A DNA stretch of 64,000 bases. Origin: Astropecten irregularis (lineage: Eukaryota > Echinodermata > Asteroidea > Paxillosida > Astropectinidae). Shown here in pieces: positions 20,133 to 33,300 of the stretch (its first letter is position 1; the number at the start of each line of letters is the position of its first letter). The notes beneath the pieces were generated by a model. The model saw only the letters and a list, made by a program, of their open reading frames with translations, searched no databases and was not told the DNA's origin. The position numbers and the translations under genes are program-made. The stretch lies in NCBI GenBank assembly GCA_963971285.1, contig OZ020262.1, forward strand, positions 9,244,745 to 9,308,744. The letters run 5' to 3'.

Positions 20133-21343
20133 GTATTGCTGATTCGCAGCCAAAGGAAGAAAAGTGTGAAAATAAAGAGTGTGAATTTGGGAATGATGAG
20201 CCAGTTATTCCTCCAATTAGTGGTAATGATCCATTGCTTTGTGTGGGATGTATGCTTCAGTCAAATGTGAAGAAATTGAAGGATGAGAAAGACAAGTTTA
20301 AGCAATCAGGGCTAAAGGACAAAGATGTTAAGAAGTTAAAAGAAAGGGCCCCGGGGATCATCAGACATATGATGAAATTACATTTTCCCAAAGATGTGGG
20401 CTCAAATAAGGAAGAAACCGCCAAATTCGGACCAACAAATGGAGACATCAGGGTGATTGAAGCACTCGCTCCCGATTTTTGCCTTCAACTTAGAAAGGCC
20501 ACTCTCAAGCAGTTTCATGACATACTGTACCCTAAAAAGGATAGATGTGGTAATTATAAGGATTTAAAGGGGACACTTTATGAAGTGTTTGATGAAGAGA
20601 ACCAAAATATGACTGAGTTTATTGACCAAAATAAACGAGCAAAAAGATTGGTAGATGTGGTAGCAGATGAAGAAAACAAAGAGAGGAAAATTTACCTCCT
20701 GGACGGTCATGGTAGGATGCTTTTGGCCATTATCCATGCCATGATTGAAAAGGAGAAAGATCCATCAGGTTTCGACTTCATAGTGGTGGATATTGATAAA
20801 GAGTGTGACCGCTTTCATGAACACTTCTTTCCTAAATCAGTTGAACAACGGTGCATGGATGTTTTGGGCATTGACTTGGGCACGAATGACATGGTTTACC
20901 TGAACTTCTGTAGTGTACCCTCAAGTCGGGATAATAAAATCTTCAATAAAAAAAAATTATTGAAGTGGATTTGGGAAAAAATGAAAGTGGTGGATTGTCC
21001 GATGATGATTTCCATTGTTATCCGAGACTCACGCTCAGTTGAAGATAAAAAGAACGAAAGAATAACAACACCATGTAAAAAAGCAGAAGGCAATCATTTT
21101 TTACCAGCTGGTTTTGAAATCTACATACAAAACAAAGATCTCTTTCAAGCTGATGAAGTTTCAATACGTAACAAAGGTGCAGCTTCTGAATTTAAAACAT
21201 GGCTCATTGATCCCAAAAAATGCCAAGCTAAAGGACACCCCAACAAGCTTAAAGAGCACTTTAGAAAGGATGGCATTCCATGGGACTATGGGCCTGAAGA
21301 GGGTTCAGCTGCAGAACTTGAAGAGGATTTCCAAGACATGTAA
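20129..21343 (+). CDS. Intronless 404-residue protein of unknown family
   Basis: A single open frame far longer than chance for this AT content. I do not recognise the family. Visible: a Lys/Glu-rich N-terminus with Cys13, Cys18, Cys38 and Cys41 (C-x4-C ... C-x2-C, a possible zinc knuckle); charged helices about 45-75; a core with KIYLLDGHGRML (187-198), FDFIVVDID (215-223) and DMVYLNFCSVP (254-264). The alternation of hydrophobic strands ending in Asp or Gly recalls a Rossmann-type fold, loosely a class I methyltransferase, but no diagnostic motif is perfect. The acidic C-terminus ends EEDFQDM. The nearest in-frame ATG is at 20129; the frame opens earlier but without ATG. The lack of introns between two intron-rich genes suggests retroposition or acquisition from a virus, transposon or microbe. 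Confidence 0.7.
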   Translation: MSIADSQPKEEKCENKECEFGNDEPVIPPISGNDPLLCVGCMLQSNVKKLKDEKDKFKQSGLKDKDVKKLKERAPGIIRHMMKLHFPKDVGSNKEETAKFGPTNGDIRVIEALAPDFCLQLRKATLKQFHDILYPKKDRCGNYKDLKGTLYEVFDEENQNMTEFIDQNKRAKRLVDVVADEENKERKIYLLDGHGRMLLAIIHAMIEKEKDPSGFDFIVVDIDKECDRFHEHFFPKSVEQRCMDVLGIDLGTNDMVYLNFCSVPSSRDNKIFNKKKLLKWIWEKMKVVDCPMMISIVIRDSRSVEDKKNERITTPCKKAEGNHFLPAGFEIYIQNKDLFQADEVSIRNKGAASEFKTWLIDPKKCQAKGHPNKLKEHFRKDGIPWDYGPEEGSAAELEEDFQDM

Positions 21344-21913
21344 TTAATTCATGAGTCTGCTGCTGAGTAAAAGGTTGAACAGAACTTGGACTTTAATGAG
21401 TCTATGTAGCTGGTGGTGATCATGTTGGTAGGGGTGGTAGTCATGGCGATGTTAAGGTCAAACAAGAAATAAGCCAGAAGCCAAGAGTAAAACAAAAAGT
21501 AAAGGGTCAATTAATCTTTCATTGGACGAGTGATTCAACCGACCTGTGAATTGAAATTGCCTTTCCTTGTCTGGAAACAAGACATTCAAAATGTCGTATC
21601 CTTGTAAAATAGACATCTGCATATACAGGAGACTCAAGTAGAAACTGATATTGATTATTCTATCAATCAATTAACACAATTGCAAAAACAAAAGAATATG
21701 TTTGGCCAACTGGCTTGATTTATTTATATAAAGATCAATGTTTTCCTTGGGCATAGATGCACACAGGTGAATATTCGTCTATCAACTAAGAATTGTTTAA
21801 CAGGTGTATTTAAATGAAAGATGTAGAGACTTGATTGATACAGTTAAGGTTATAAGTCCTCAGATGTAAGTAACCCTTTTGCTCGGATGATATTGTACAA
21901 AGTATGGGCGAGT

Positions 21914-22412
21914 AAATGCTTTTTCACACAACGTTAAAAAAAAACTCTCAACCATTGAGAAATTCTCGAACGGTTGCAAAATCTTTAATACAAAAGTGTT
22001 ATCGTGTTAAAGGACACCAATGCTTGAGTGACCGACGTCCCTGGTGAATCCTTGAGAGATTTTGACCGAGGTCCAGACCTATGACAACATTTCTCAAGGG
22101 ACCCATGCGAAGTGCTTTGCAATGCGCATGCGAGTGTTTTCTATGTGTAACATGGTCTTTGCAGACCGCGTGCACTTTACACGCAACCTCAGCGTCGTGA
22201 TGGTACTAGCAGCGTTTTACATTCATAAAATGCATAGTTTATCAATAATCCGCGTTCCGTCTCAAGGGAGGCTCGCGAAATGTTACACTGTACCGTGTAA
22301 AAGGATGCAAAAGCTGGGCCAGCGTAAAACCGTTTAGTTAGATTTTGCAACCATTAGAAAATTTCTCAATGGTTGAGAGGTTTTTTTTTAGTGTCGTGTG
22401 GAATGGCCTTAA
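21914..22412. mobile_element. Foldback element with CTCTCAACCATTGAGAAA arms
   Basis: Left arm about 21914-21990 and right arm about 22335-22412 are inverted copies: TTCTCACACAACG-type ends, a poly(A)/poly(T) run, CTCTCAACCATTGAGAAA and GGTTGCAAAATCT. The interior is not repetitive within the window. Confidence 0.6.
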
Positions 22413-22732
22413 GATGGGTTGACTCATGAAATATTTTGTCTAATATGAAATTTGGAGGCAAATCAGTCAAAACTGGGATTGGTTCCATGCTAATCATGTC
22501 CATACAATGGATATTTGGCAGTTCGTATGGACAAGAAAAGCATTGTAGATGAATGTACATTATACATGGATAATTAGGAATAGTATAAGACTATAAGATT
22601 GGTATACAAAGTGATCATAGCATTGATAATTATATGTACATGTCAATGACACATTCAGATTATGAACATTCTGTTAATTCTTCAAATAAATCCTGCATCA
22701 CGCCATTGTAATTGGTGGTATCGTGTAAATAA

Positions 22733-22861
22733 CAGGCATGCAACTTTAATTTTCCTCGGATCGGCCGATTTCCTCTCTTTTTTTCACGTACACTCTTATG
22801 CCATTGAAAACACTGTAGTGACTTTCCTTATTTTTGTTTATATGTTTAAGTTGCATGCCTG
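22733..22861. mobile_element. Small inverted-repeat element (CAGGCATGCAACTT ends)
   Basis: A 129-bp element with ends CAGGCATGCAACTTTAA and TTAAGTTGCATGCCTG. A CAG start is hAT-like, but the flanking 8 bases do not match, so the target duplication is lost or absent. Confidence 0.55.
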
Positions 22862-23050
22862 TAGTATCAATGATTTTCACAAACTTGCCGTCTTTTTCTT
22901 ATAAAACATGACGAGTTTTATACACAATGTATTTCCTGAACTATGTACTGAACGCATATTTAATGAATCCAAAAAAACAATGTAGATATTGCATTATAAT
23001 CTCGGTGTGTGGTTAGGCCATTATTTAATACCACTTGTTATCACTGTACA

Positions 23051-23300
23051 GGGGCCAATTTCACGGCCCTGCTTAGCAGAAGATTTTGCTACTAACCATG
23101 AAATTTCTGTCTTAATAAAAAATAGGATCTCAACAACCAAATTTCCATGTGATGTGTATCACTTGTGATTGTTCTTTGACCATTGTTCGCTGACCATGAA
23201 TATCAAATGAAATGTTTTAATGGTGGTTTGTTTTATTGAGCAAGAGATTTTGTGCTAAGCATTTTTTGTTTGTGCTTAACAGCTCCATGAAATTGGCCCA
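23051..23300 (+). mobile_element. Inverted-repeat element family B
   Basis: GGGGCCAATTTCACGGCCCT to AGCTCCATGAAATTGGCCC, with the full inside CACTTGTGATTGTTCTTTG and GACCATGAATATCAAATG. One of the best-preserved copies, alongside 28498-28738. Confidence 0.7.
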
Positions 23301-23649
23301 ACATGGCTTTATGCTTGTATATAAATAAAATGCATTGATAAATAAGATACCTTTGGCAGTGATGCTTGGTCGGCTCAATATAAGAAATAACATATTTTAC
23401 AAGAAAAATACTGTTCTTTTTATTATTCGGCAGGCCTTAAATTATGGAGTCGCTATTTCTGTTTTGCCAGTAGTTAATAAGAAATGTTTGAAAGGCCTTG
23501 ATGACTGGCCCCTGGGTACCTTGTGACATGATAAAGGGTATATAGTATAATATACTATGTATCAGAGAAGGTTGTGCAAGAGGTTGTAAATTTAACTTTG
23601 CTATGCCATTAGTTAACCAGACAGTTGATCAGCTACTTGGCAAGTGACC

Positions 23650-23953
23650 TGGGCCCAATTTCATGGAATCCGTTACCGTTAACAAAAATTCTTTGCTTAC
23701 GACGGTAGCAGATTTTTTTTTTGCTTATGGTTAGCGTATTTCACGGGAGAGTTTTCTTTTTGGTAACGGCATTCCAGAACTTTCTGCAGAATGCATATGA
23801 CATGGCGTTAGCACAAAATAGCCACGAATTTAATAGCCAAAATATTCTTCGCTAACCGAAAGTCTTGCTTATGGATTCCATGAAATAGATTTCACGCGAA
23901 GCAGTGCCCTTAAGTACAAAAAGAGGCCGTAATGGATTCCATGAAATTGGGCC
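23650..23953. mobile_element. Inverted-repeat element related to family B
   Basis: Ends TGGGCCCAATTTCATGGAAT and ATTCCATGAAATTGGGCCA enclose about 260 bp with a different inside from family B (GTTACCGTTAACAAAAATTC). Probably a sister family that uses similar ends. Confidence 0.6.
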
Positions 23954-24711
23954 AAGATCACCAGTAGTTAAGCAATAATTTTGATATCATGATATCTGTT
24001 TTGTAAATAAAACAAACAATGTAATGTTTTTACAATCAGTACAAATATTAGGATGTTACAGATTTTTTATTAAAATGTCCAGCGCTTTGTAGAAAATTAC
24101 TTTTGCTAAAATATGCAAAGCAATTTTGGTACCATATCATGTGACAATATAATAGGCTTCTCATTGGCTAGTGCTTAAAGGTTTATCAAATTATGCACAT
24201 TATTTTGCATAATTACATAAGTGTCACTAGACTTCTATGTCTGTTTGAAAACAGAGCACAGGGCTTTTCCGTAAGATGTTGTGTGTGCCATGTTCTGTCA
24301 ATCAAACTCAAAAATGTGTATTCTGTTTTGCAAATGCTATACTGGCAAATATGATGAAGGAACGTTTCAACGCTTAGTGGAAAGAATTTAACATAAAATG
24401 ATGCGATTTTATGCAAAGAAATCGTCTGAGATGCTTTTAACAATGAATTTTCACAATAGTTTTTCTTACAGAATTTTCCCCGTTCATTCCAATATACATG
24501 TATAATAACAAAACCACCCCTTAAAATTGTACGTAAAGATTTTAATTACGTTGATTCAGTTTCAGAAATATTTGATTTTGGCCGAGATTAGTTTACATGT
24601 ACTGTGGAATGTTGCTATAACAAAGACTGCTATACTGAGCGTTTGACTATACCGAACATCATCCTTGGCTCCCAATTTGTGTGTAAAACCATGCCAAATA
24701 GCCTGTGTGGT

Positions 24712-25019
24712 TTAAAGGTAATATCATACTTTAGTTTTTGTCAAAGAAATACAGATTCATGGGCAAAAATATCAAGAAAGATAACAGTGAAAAACGGCTA
24801 CTGTATTTTCAAAAAATGTTCACCGTTATTTTTTATCTTTAAAAGATCAAAATTTATTTGGTCATTGGTTTTAATCCTTTCTGGATAAATACAGCATTTC
24901 AAGCAGAAAAATTGTAACAGTATGTTTCTACCATCACCATCTTTATACCCTGTAAGTTATAGGTAAATCTGTGAAGTTTTCTAATCCAGTATGCTACCAA
25001 AGTATGATACAACCTTTAA
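24712..25019 (-). mobile_element. Inverted-repeat element family A, complete
   Basis: AAAGGTAATATCATACTTTA to AAAGTATGATACAACCTTT, bordered on both sides by TTTAAA or TTAA. It contains the ACATCTTTATACCCTGTAAG-type and TTTCTGGATAAATACAGC blocks. TTAA at both borders may be the target duplication. Confidence 0.65.
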
Positions 25020-25423
25020 AACTGCAGTGGGCCCCACTGTGTTCGTTATAGCAGCATTTCACGGTAAATTTGTATATTAGGAAGATACTTTCATTGGCAA
25101 TGGTATGGTTTAATATTGGTAATAATATTAATGCTTTGTATGTGCAGTCTTCAAATGACTATTGCAGATTCTTGATCTTATAACCAACTACAACTAATTT
25201 GCAATTTGTTGAACAGTTTGACAAAACAAGAACAGAGCAAAATTGACTACCGACTCAAAAACTATTTTCTTTAAATTGTCGATCAATGATTTAAACCTGA
25301 CTTCGGAACAAAACTTGTCAATAAAATTTAAAGAATAAAAGTAATTAACTGCTGCAAACTGCTGATCGGCCAAAAAAATGACCCGGAATTAAAATGCAAG
25401 CAGAATTAGGAGAGCCTGACGCC

Positions 25424-25531
25424 GATGCGTATCGATCCTAGCAGGATTTTTATCGAAGGCCTGACGTGTTTCGATCCTAGCAGGATCTTTATCGAAGGCT
25501 CTGATAAAGATCCTGCTGGAATTGGAACGTG
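25424..25531. repeat. Hairpin repeat around GATCCTAGCAGGATCTTTAT
   Basis: Two direct copies of GATCCTAGCAGGAT-TTTATCGAAGG are followed by an inverted copy (GATAAAGATCCTGCTGGAAT). The same hairpin occurs near 10060-10100, 33300-33370 and 50005-50055, usually beside AAACTGCTGATC-type sequence, so it is part of a dispersed element. Confidence 0.55.
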
Positions 25532-26724
25532 GAAGGCCCTCCCAACTTCAAAAATCGAAAGAAAACTGGATGACGTCTTCAACCACAGCAAGATTCAAGT
25601 CATATCTACAACCTTTCAATATAAACGGTATAAACTCATTTAATCTATTCATGGCATAATTAATAACGATATTTCATTAAATATTATTCTACAACATTGC
25701 ACCTTTTTGTCTAAATTTTACGTTAATATTCTTCTATTCCACTGCATTCACACAAAATAAATTAAATCTGGAATAATTATACTTTTAAATAAAAACATTG
25801 CAAATGAAGGACTTCTTGTCTATGAGATGTAAAATAAAAACAAGTTTCTACCGAAACTACGACAGCCTCTGTCTCAATTTGAAACTCACCGACCAAATGG
25901 CTCCAGTTCGGATGCTAAAAAATTTTTTTTTTTTTTTAAAGAAAGCTTGAAATATTTTAAGTTGTAAAAACCTTGCATAAACCTCATTGCACATTCCGAT
26001 CCATTTGTATTAAAAACATTTTAATATGCTGTTATTAATTAACTAGAACAGACATGAGACGGCACTCATGTCAACTGTCATCCCTTCAACGAAGACTTGG
26101 CTTGGCTAATGATCACCCTCTGCAAGTGAACACCATCTGGGACCACTTTCTTACTGTGATGAATGGTTGACTGCTTCCATAGAGCCCAATGTATACGGAA
26201 GAGGGAAGCTAGTGAAACTTACAAGAGCACGCGTGGACAGTCCTATCAGGTATTACGATTGAGCAAACTCTGGTTAATCTGAATGTGTAGGCTTTTAATG
26301 ATCGCTATGGTGATAACAGTTGTCATGGCAACACCTTAATGACCTGAATATTAGCACAAATGCAGCAGGAAATGGTGACCTTGACAATTGACCTGTGACC
26401 TTTAACCTATGACCTTTGTGACCCTACATTCAGGAATATTATTTAACCTGATTTGAGCATTTCATAACCAGTAAGCAAATTACACACCTAGCTAGGCTTG
26501 ATTTCACAAAACGCGACGAGCAATCTTGAAACGATTCATTTGGATTGTCATGCCGATTTTGTATTGTGACATCACACTTTGCTTAACAATTATCAGACAG
26601 TCACGTCTTGGTGCTTTGTGAAATCAACTCATGATTTGGTATTCATTGTATTTCAAACAGCTTCAAGCAGTGTGACCTGACCTCATGACCTATGACCTTT
26701 AACTTCATGGTAAACTGGAAGTAA

Positions 26725-27238
26725 GGCCGTGTCCGAAACGACTGTCTAGAGCTAGGTCTACAGCTATTGTCTACGGTGGCCATTTTGAAGCGCTGTCCAA
26801 AATGCTGTCAACAGCTAGAGCTATGGCTACAACGTCATCAAAATCTAGCCGTAAGAAGTGTTGTCTTGATCCGCGCAAACAAAATGGCGACCGATCATGC
26901 CAAGTTTTTCGGGGTCAACGGAAACACACAAATGAGAGCTGTTGTTTGGTTCTGGTTTTACTGTCAGACTTACTGTTCTTGGAAAGAGTTCATCATATCA
27001 TTATCCATACTGATGAAGTCGATCGCCCGTTTTAAACAAACATTTGCTCAACGCGGACCCGTAACGATCGAGCAGACGATAATTCGATGACGTCAGAAAA
27101 ATTAACTTAAAATATCACTTGAGGGCGTAATACGTAGCCGAAGCTGCGTCCGAATTCCAATGGCTAAATCGCTTCCCTAGACGCAGCTGTAGCTGTAGAC
27201 CTAGACCATAGCTCTAGACAACAATTTCGGACACGGCC
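26725..27238. mobile_element. Harbinger-like MITE with TAA target duplication
   Basis: A 514-bp element with ends GGCCGTGTCCGAAA and TTTCGGACACGGCC. Subterminal CTAGAGCTAGGTCTACAGCT is repeated in inverse form at the other end. TAA lies at 26722-26724 and 27239-27241. It lies just downstream of the TRAPPC14 stop codon in transcript sense, possibly in the 3' UTR. Confidence 0.75.
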
Positions 27239-27306
27239 TAAGCCTCCCTCAACCTATGGATAACTAGATTAACTGGTTTGACACCATGACCTTTGACCTA
27301 TGACCT

Positions 27307-30300
27307 TCATATAATGTAGACTTTGCTTCTTCTCTTGGCAATCTTGTCGATGCTGACCGATGGCTTCGGAGGTTGCTGATTGGTTGGCAGTTGCTGGGTC
27401 TTCACTGGGCTGTTAGTTACGCTGGCAGACCTGTATGAACCAAACAAGATCACACCAACACTATCAACTTGATGGAAGGCAGACATCTTTATTTTCACTG
27501 CATGACCCCGACACTCGGACGGGTCTCTTATAGTGAGTGTCACAAACCAACAGGACTGCTTGTACATTACTTTTGTGTATGTGTCTTATTTCACAGGTGA
27601 TTTCTGATTGGAACCACAGACCAGAACCACACACTCTCACAGAAGAGATTACATGGTGTCACCGCAAAACTTCCTTATTTGAGAACTTCCCCCATGCATA
27701 GCTTTATGTCTTATTTGCCCCTTGTGAAGTTGATGTTTTCATGGCTGAAACTGTGCTGGTCTTTTCTTTCTTGATTCAGACCATCCAGCGTAATTGCTAC
27801 TCACCCGTTGAGTGAGGCACAGGAAGCCGAGTCGCCCCTCTCGGCCAAGTCTCCGGGAAGAGAGTGGGTATCGTCATCGCTGGTGAAGGAGTTGGACCGG
27901 GAGCGGTTGCCGGACATCTGAAAGCGCTGGTAGAGCGAGGAGAAGGAGTGCTGGCGCGGCAGCATGGACCGCTTGAAACGGCGACGATCGCGCCGTGGAA
28001 ACGTGTTGGTCTGCGACTCCTCGGCCGTGGTTGACGTGGCAACCGGAGGTAGGATAGACGGGGAGGAGGGGGCTGTGTTGGGCTGGGGTTGCTGCTGACT
28101 GGGAGGCGTTGCGTATTGAAGCTTCAGCTTCATAAACTTCCCAATCTGACCAACCAACAAAACAAAACAAACACAGATCATTAATCCTAATTGCTAAGCA
28201 GGATAACCAGCCCGCTAAAAAACAAAATCTGAATATCTAATATTCAAATTAGGCTTGCCCTTCACCGACGTGAATGAGCACTGTATACTCAATGCTTGTG
28301 AGTGCTGGCTCAGGTGGGATTCGAACCCATGACCTCCGTCCCACTAGTGCAGATGCCGAAAACTGAATATCTGAAACTATTAACCAAGAATCGGAGCTTA
28401 ATTCCCAGGAAAGGAGTAACCAACCCCAGCAACACGAACCCATTTTTTTTTATCAAATGACCTGTTTTTGTTGCCCCATCGATCAATAAATCAAACAGGG
28501 ACCAATTTCATAAAACTGTTAAGCACAAACGTTTGCTAAGCATGACATTTCTGTCTTAATAAAAACAGGGTTAACAACCAAATTTCCATATGTTGTGTAT
28601 CACTTGTGATTGTTCTTTGGCTGTTGTTCGCTGACCATGAATATCAAATGGAATTTTCAATGGTGGTTTGTTTTATTGGGCGAGACATTTTTGTGCTAAG
28701 CAAATTTTTGTGCTTAACAGTTTTATGAAATTGGCCCCTGGTGTATACAGGCAGGTGGATCTCTGGATAAGATACCGTTTGAACAAAGTGTATTTCTTGA
28801 ATGCCAGACTCACCTCATGCACACCTGACCTCACAGCCTGGAAGGTGACTGACACGTCAGTCGTTGACCCCTTATGGCACACACCTAGATCAATGGTTGG
28901 CTGTTCACATACAACAGCTTCTTCAATAAATCTTGAAGACGTTTCGTCTGATGAGAAGAAAGTTGCGAGAAAACCATAACAAAAGTAAAAACGGCGCTTA
29001 AAGTTTTCCTCTCGGGATAAGATCAAAACCATTCTATATGTTTTATAAGAAAAAGCGAGTCAGATTTTCACTAATTTCTCATGACTCTGATATCCAATTG
29101 AGCTAAAATTTTTATAGGTTTATTATTTTATGTACGTGCTGTTCTGTGACCTTTACCAATCATGTATTATATCTTTAACTCTCATTAAAACAAGTCAGGC
29201 TGGCATCAGCTATATAAACTCATCATTAATATTTAAGGGAGCAAATAGGATTAGGAATAATACTGTGTTTATTTATCAAGGTTTGGGTGCTTAAGCAAAT
29301 TTTAGTGCTTTGTGAAATTGGCCCCAGATTAACAGGAACACAAGTGGACACAAGAACTTTTAGTTTAAAAACTTGTGATATTAGTAATTTAGTATCGTGC
29401 TATTTATTGTGTTCTAGAACAGCATTCTTATTGAGTAGCATTTGATTCAACCATTTGATTGCTTTAAAAGCAAAATCTGCATACATGACATTTCATAATT
29501 ACAAGGTAATTTACATAATTATCTTCATACTAAGAGTGAGTAATTAGCCAAATCCTACCATATTTGAAAAAATTAGCCCAAGATTAATTTGCAATTGTTT
29601 ATTGTTAACTTATCAATAGAAACACAAAAGCCCCCCCCCCCCAAAAAAAAAAAGAAGAAGAAAAAAAGAACAACAAATTGAATATTTCACAATAATGGTA
29701 ATTAGCATTGTTAATAATGTGTAGTATAGGAAATATGACTGATGAAGTACAATACGATACATGTATGGTACAATAATGGATTCAACTACGTGTTCCATTA
29801 GGCAACCTGTACCTGTATCTGTCATAGAGCGATTGCCGGGCATCCAGAGTAATGTTATTCCCAAGAAGTCCTGAAGATTGTTAAGTAACGTGTAGTTCAC
29901 GTTAAAACTGCAACATGAAGGAAAGATGAGTGAGCGGTGTTAGCATTTCAAGGGATGGAAAGAAAGAAGAGTGAAAACGCAAAACGGGATTTATCTGGAA
30001 ATTTGGGATATTTCCCTTCACACAAAAAGATTCATGACCACATTGCCCCTTAGTCACTACATTAGTGCACCATCGTCGCTACCTTAAGGTACCCCTAGAA
30101 CAGACCATAGTGTCTATGGTCATTGTCTACATGGAATCATTTAAAGGTTCCAGCACAAACTCCAGTTTAGTACGGATTTCACTCAAAACTAAAATTAATC
30201 TGAAGATGAGTTGTCAGTATCACCATAGTGATTTGTATTGTGACATCACACGTTGCTTAGCAATGGGAGACTTTGGAGAACCGGTCTTCAAGTCAACAGC

Positions 30301-33300
30301 GCACGCGCAAGCAATTGTGAGCATGCGCGCGTTGTTTTGCGCATGCGTGCGCTGTTGACTTGAAGACCGGTTCTCCAAAGTCTCCCATTAAGATAAATTC
30401 ACACTTAAGATCAATCTTAGTGCTTTGTGAAATCGGCCCCATGTATGAACACAGTGTGACAGGTGCAATATATGACAGGTGTGTTATTATTATTACCCCA
30501 CAGATTACTCAGGCAGAAATGTTATATGCTATGAATGGTAGGATGGGATGAATGGAGCGAACATTGTGGAATGAGTGGACAGGGTGAGGTGAGTAGAACT
30601 GGCTCAGGTTCATTACGTTCAGGGATTGGAGTTATATGGTGGATTTTAAACCTGGGGTCGATTTCATCAAGCCCTACGATCGCTCGAGTTACAAAGGATG
30701 ACCCTTCATATCCTACGAAGGGCTGCAATGCATCATAAGTCCTACGATTGATAGAAAGTTACGATGAGTTTGGTGAAATTGACCCCTGGTCAGACAGAGA
30801 ATGGAGTGCTTTAGAGGATTGACTCAACTTCAGTTTACATTAAATAAGCAGGTTATGGATTCAAACTCAGGTGCTTCAAAACAATAACAGGTGGATTTAG
30901 ACAAAACAAACAATGACAGTAACAATGAGCAAGTCAAGGTAAGGACCAAGTGTCTACTATTACGCATTGTGCTAAGCAAAGAAGGGTTACCAACCAAAAT
31001 CCCATGAAATATATATACTGATTGGAACCGGTTCTCTACTGAGAACATCTGCTAAGCAATGTGCTTAGCAAACAAGGATTACCAATCAAAATCCAACACA
31101 ATGTACAGAATGATTGGAACCGGTTCTCCACTGATGAGGACATCTGCTAAGCAATGTGCTTAGCAAACAAGGATTAACAATCCAAAATCCAACACAATGT
31201 ACAGAATGATTTGAACCGGTTCTCCACTGATGAGGACATCTGCTAAGCAATGTGCTTAGCAAACAAGGATTACCAATCCAAAATCCAACACAATGTACAG
31301 AATGATTTGAACCGGTTCTCCACTGATGAGGACATCTGCTAAGCAATGTGCTTAGCAAAGAAGGGTTACCAACCAAAATCCAATGTAACGTATACTGTTT
31401 GGCGCCGGTTATTGGCTGAGAACATCAGCTAAGCATTGTGTTTGTAAAGAAGGGTTACCAACCAAAGTTCAATGCAATGTATACTGATTGGAGCTGGTTC
31501 TCTGCTGATGAGGGACACCTGCTATTAAGCATATTTAATTCTTATGATACTGCCGCCCTTGGCATGCTTCACGCTTGGTCTCGCCCCTTAACTTGCTACC
31601 TAGCCTGGGCACGAACCTGTTACCAGCCTGTATGGGTGATGGGCACTGTGCAGACATGATGAACGAAGGGAAGTCCAATCTCAGGCTAGGCAGGGAGTAG
31701 TGTGTGCAGACTGTTTGCTTACCAGCCATAGATTGCACATACCACGTGACACTCAGTGACAGAGGTAACTCAATGCCCTAGGTTAATGTACATAATGGAT
31801 AATGGAGTAGCAGGTTTAGTTTCATTATGGTTAATGGTTAATGAGATGATGAGCCCTACCCTCAGCACCTACCATACAAGACAAGGGTCCTTTTCCAACC
31901 CTCGGCTCTGGCTCAGGCTACGGCTTCAGCCCCATTTTGTGAATCCATTCTATTAATATCAGGTATCAGGTATTTTTGCTGTGGTTTGGAAGTAGATTCT
32001 CTGGTTTGAACAACAAAACAGAGCTTCAATGAAAAACCACAACCTATATTTTCAGCCATATGGATGACTGAGATGAAGCCGGAGCCTGAGCTGGAGCCTA
32101 GATTTGGAAAAGGGCCCTGAGCTGCTTACCGCAGTCTCCACAGGGAGATCATAATAAGCCATGTGCATTACCACAAAAAAACACACTGTGGTCTATTGTG
32201 GTATTCAGGATTTGAGTACCTGTAATCTAATTCGTGCAACGCAAAAGCCATATAGAGGTAAAATGTGGCGTTAAACAGTAACGTCATTGGGGTGAGGAAA
32301 GTCTTGTTCCTAGACACGTACGCATGCCAAATGCATGGATTATAATATCTATCTTGGTTATCAGACTAGACGATTGCATTCACACGTCAATGATAATGCA
32401 ATGGTTGATATACAATGGGCGAGTATTAATTACCTCCTTATGCAATGAGAGTAATATAGCGCCCTCTATAGGGTGCGTAAGGAGCTAAAAAATAGCCACA
32501 TGGATTAATATGAAAAATGAATACAAAAAAAAAAATTGAGACGTGTGATTCGCTTTATATGGTGAAAATGTCAGCAATACAATTATGTGTCAAAAAAGCT
32601 CAAATATCAGACCGGGGGTCGATTTCACGAAGCCCTACTATCGATCGTAACTCCAGTGACGAAGGATAACCCATCATATTCTCGTAGGACTGCAATACAT
32701 CATAAGTCCTACGATTGATAGTAAGTTACGATGAGTTTGGGGAAATCGACCCCAGGTAGTGATCCAAATAGACGATCACCATGACAACCGGCATTCAGTG
32801 AGGTTCGTTTTGTTCATACCTTTACAGGTTTATTTCTCCAGAACTGGCTGAAGTGAAACTGGAAGACAAAAGCGTGTTGTTCTATCGGCTGGAGTGAGGA
32901 GGGCACGCCGTGTGATTGGCTTGGAACCATCTCAATGAAGGTGCTATCCATCTCATCTAGAATACTGACAATAAGACACAACAATTCAATCTATTGGCTC
33001 CGGCTATGGCTCCGGCTCAGGCTCCGGCTCCATTTCGTGAATCCATTCTGAAATATCTGGTATCAAAATAGAGGCTTTTGGCTGCGGTTCTGAAGTAGAT
33101 TCTCTGGTTTGAAAAGGAACACAGAGCTTCAGCTTCAACGAAAAACCACAACCTATATTTTCAGCATATGGATGTCAGAGCTGGAGCCTGAGCCTAAGCC
33201 TCCGTTTTGTAAACGCCCAGTGATTATAATCTATGGAACGCCTATGGCTACAAAAGAAACACGTTGTAATATTCATAACCAGAGTAAGGAGGGCCTGACA

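Larger units (their letters stand above)
21344..27306. other. Intergenic region between the intronless ORF and TRAPPC14
   Basis: No further gene is recognised. It holds several inverted-repeat elements, listed separately, AT-rich single-copy DNA, and the TRAPPC14 3' UTR and terminator side near 27300. Short frames found here are not supported by codon use or similarity. Confidence 0.5.

Noticed and set aside
32240-32330. Possible extra TRAPPC14 exon on the minus strand (FLTPMTLLFNATF, with a good donor)
   Set aside because: Its end phase does not fit exon 6, and exon 5 joins exon 6 (31777) directly in phase with family-like sequence GIELPLSL.
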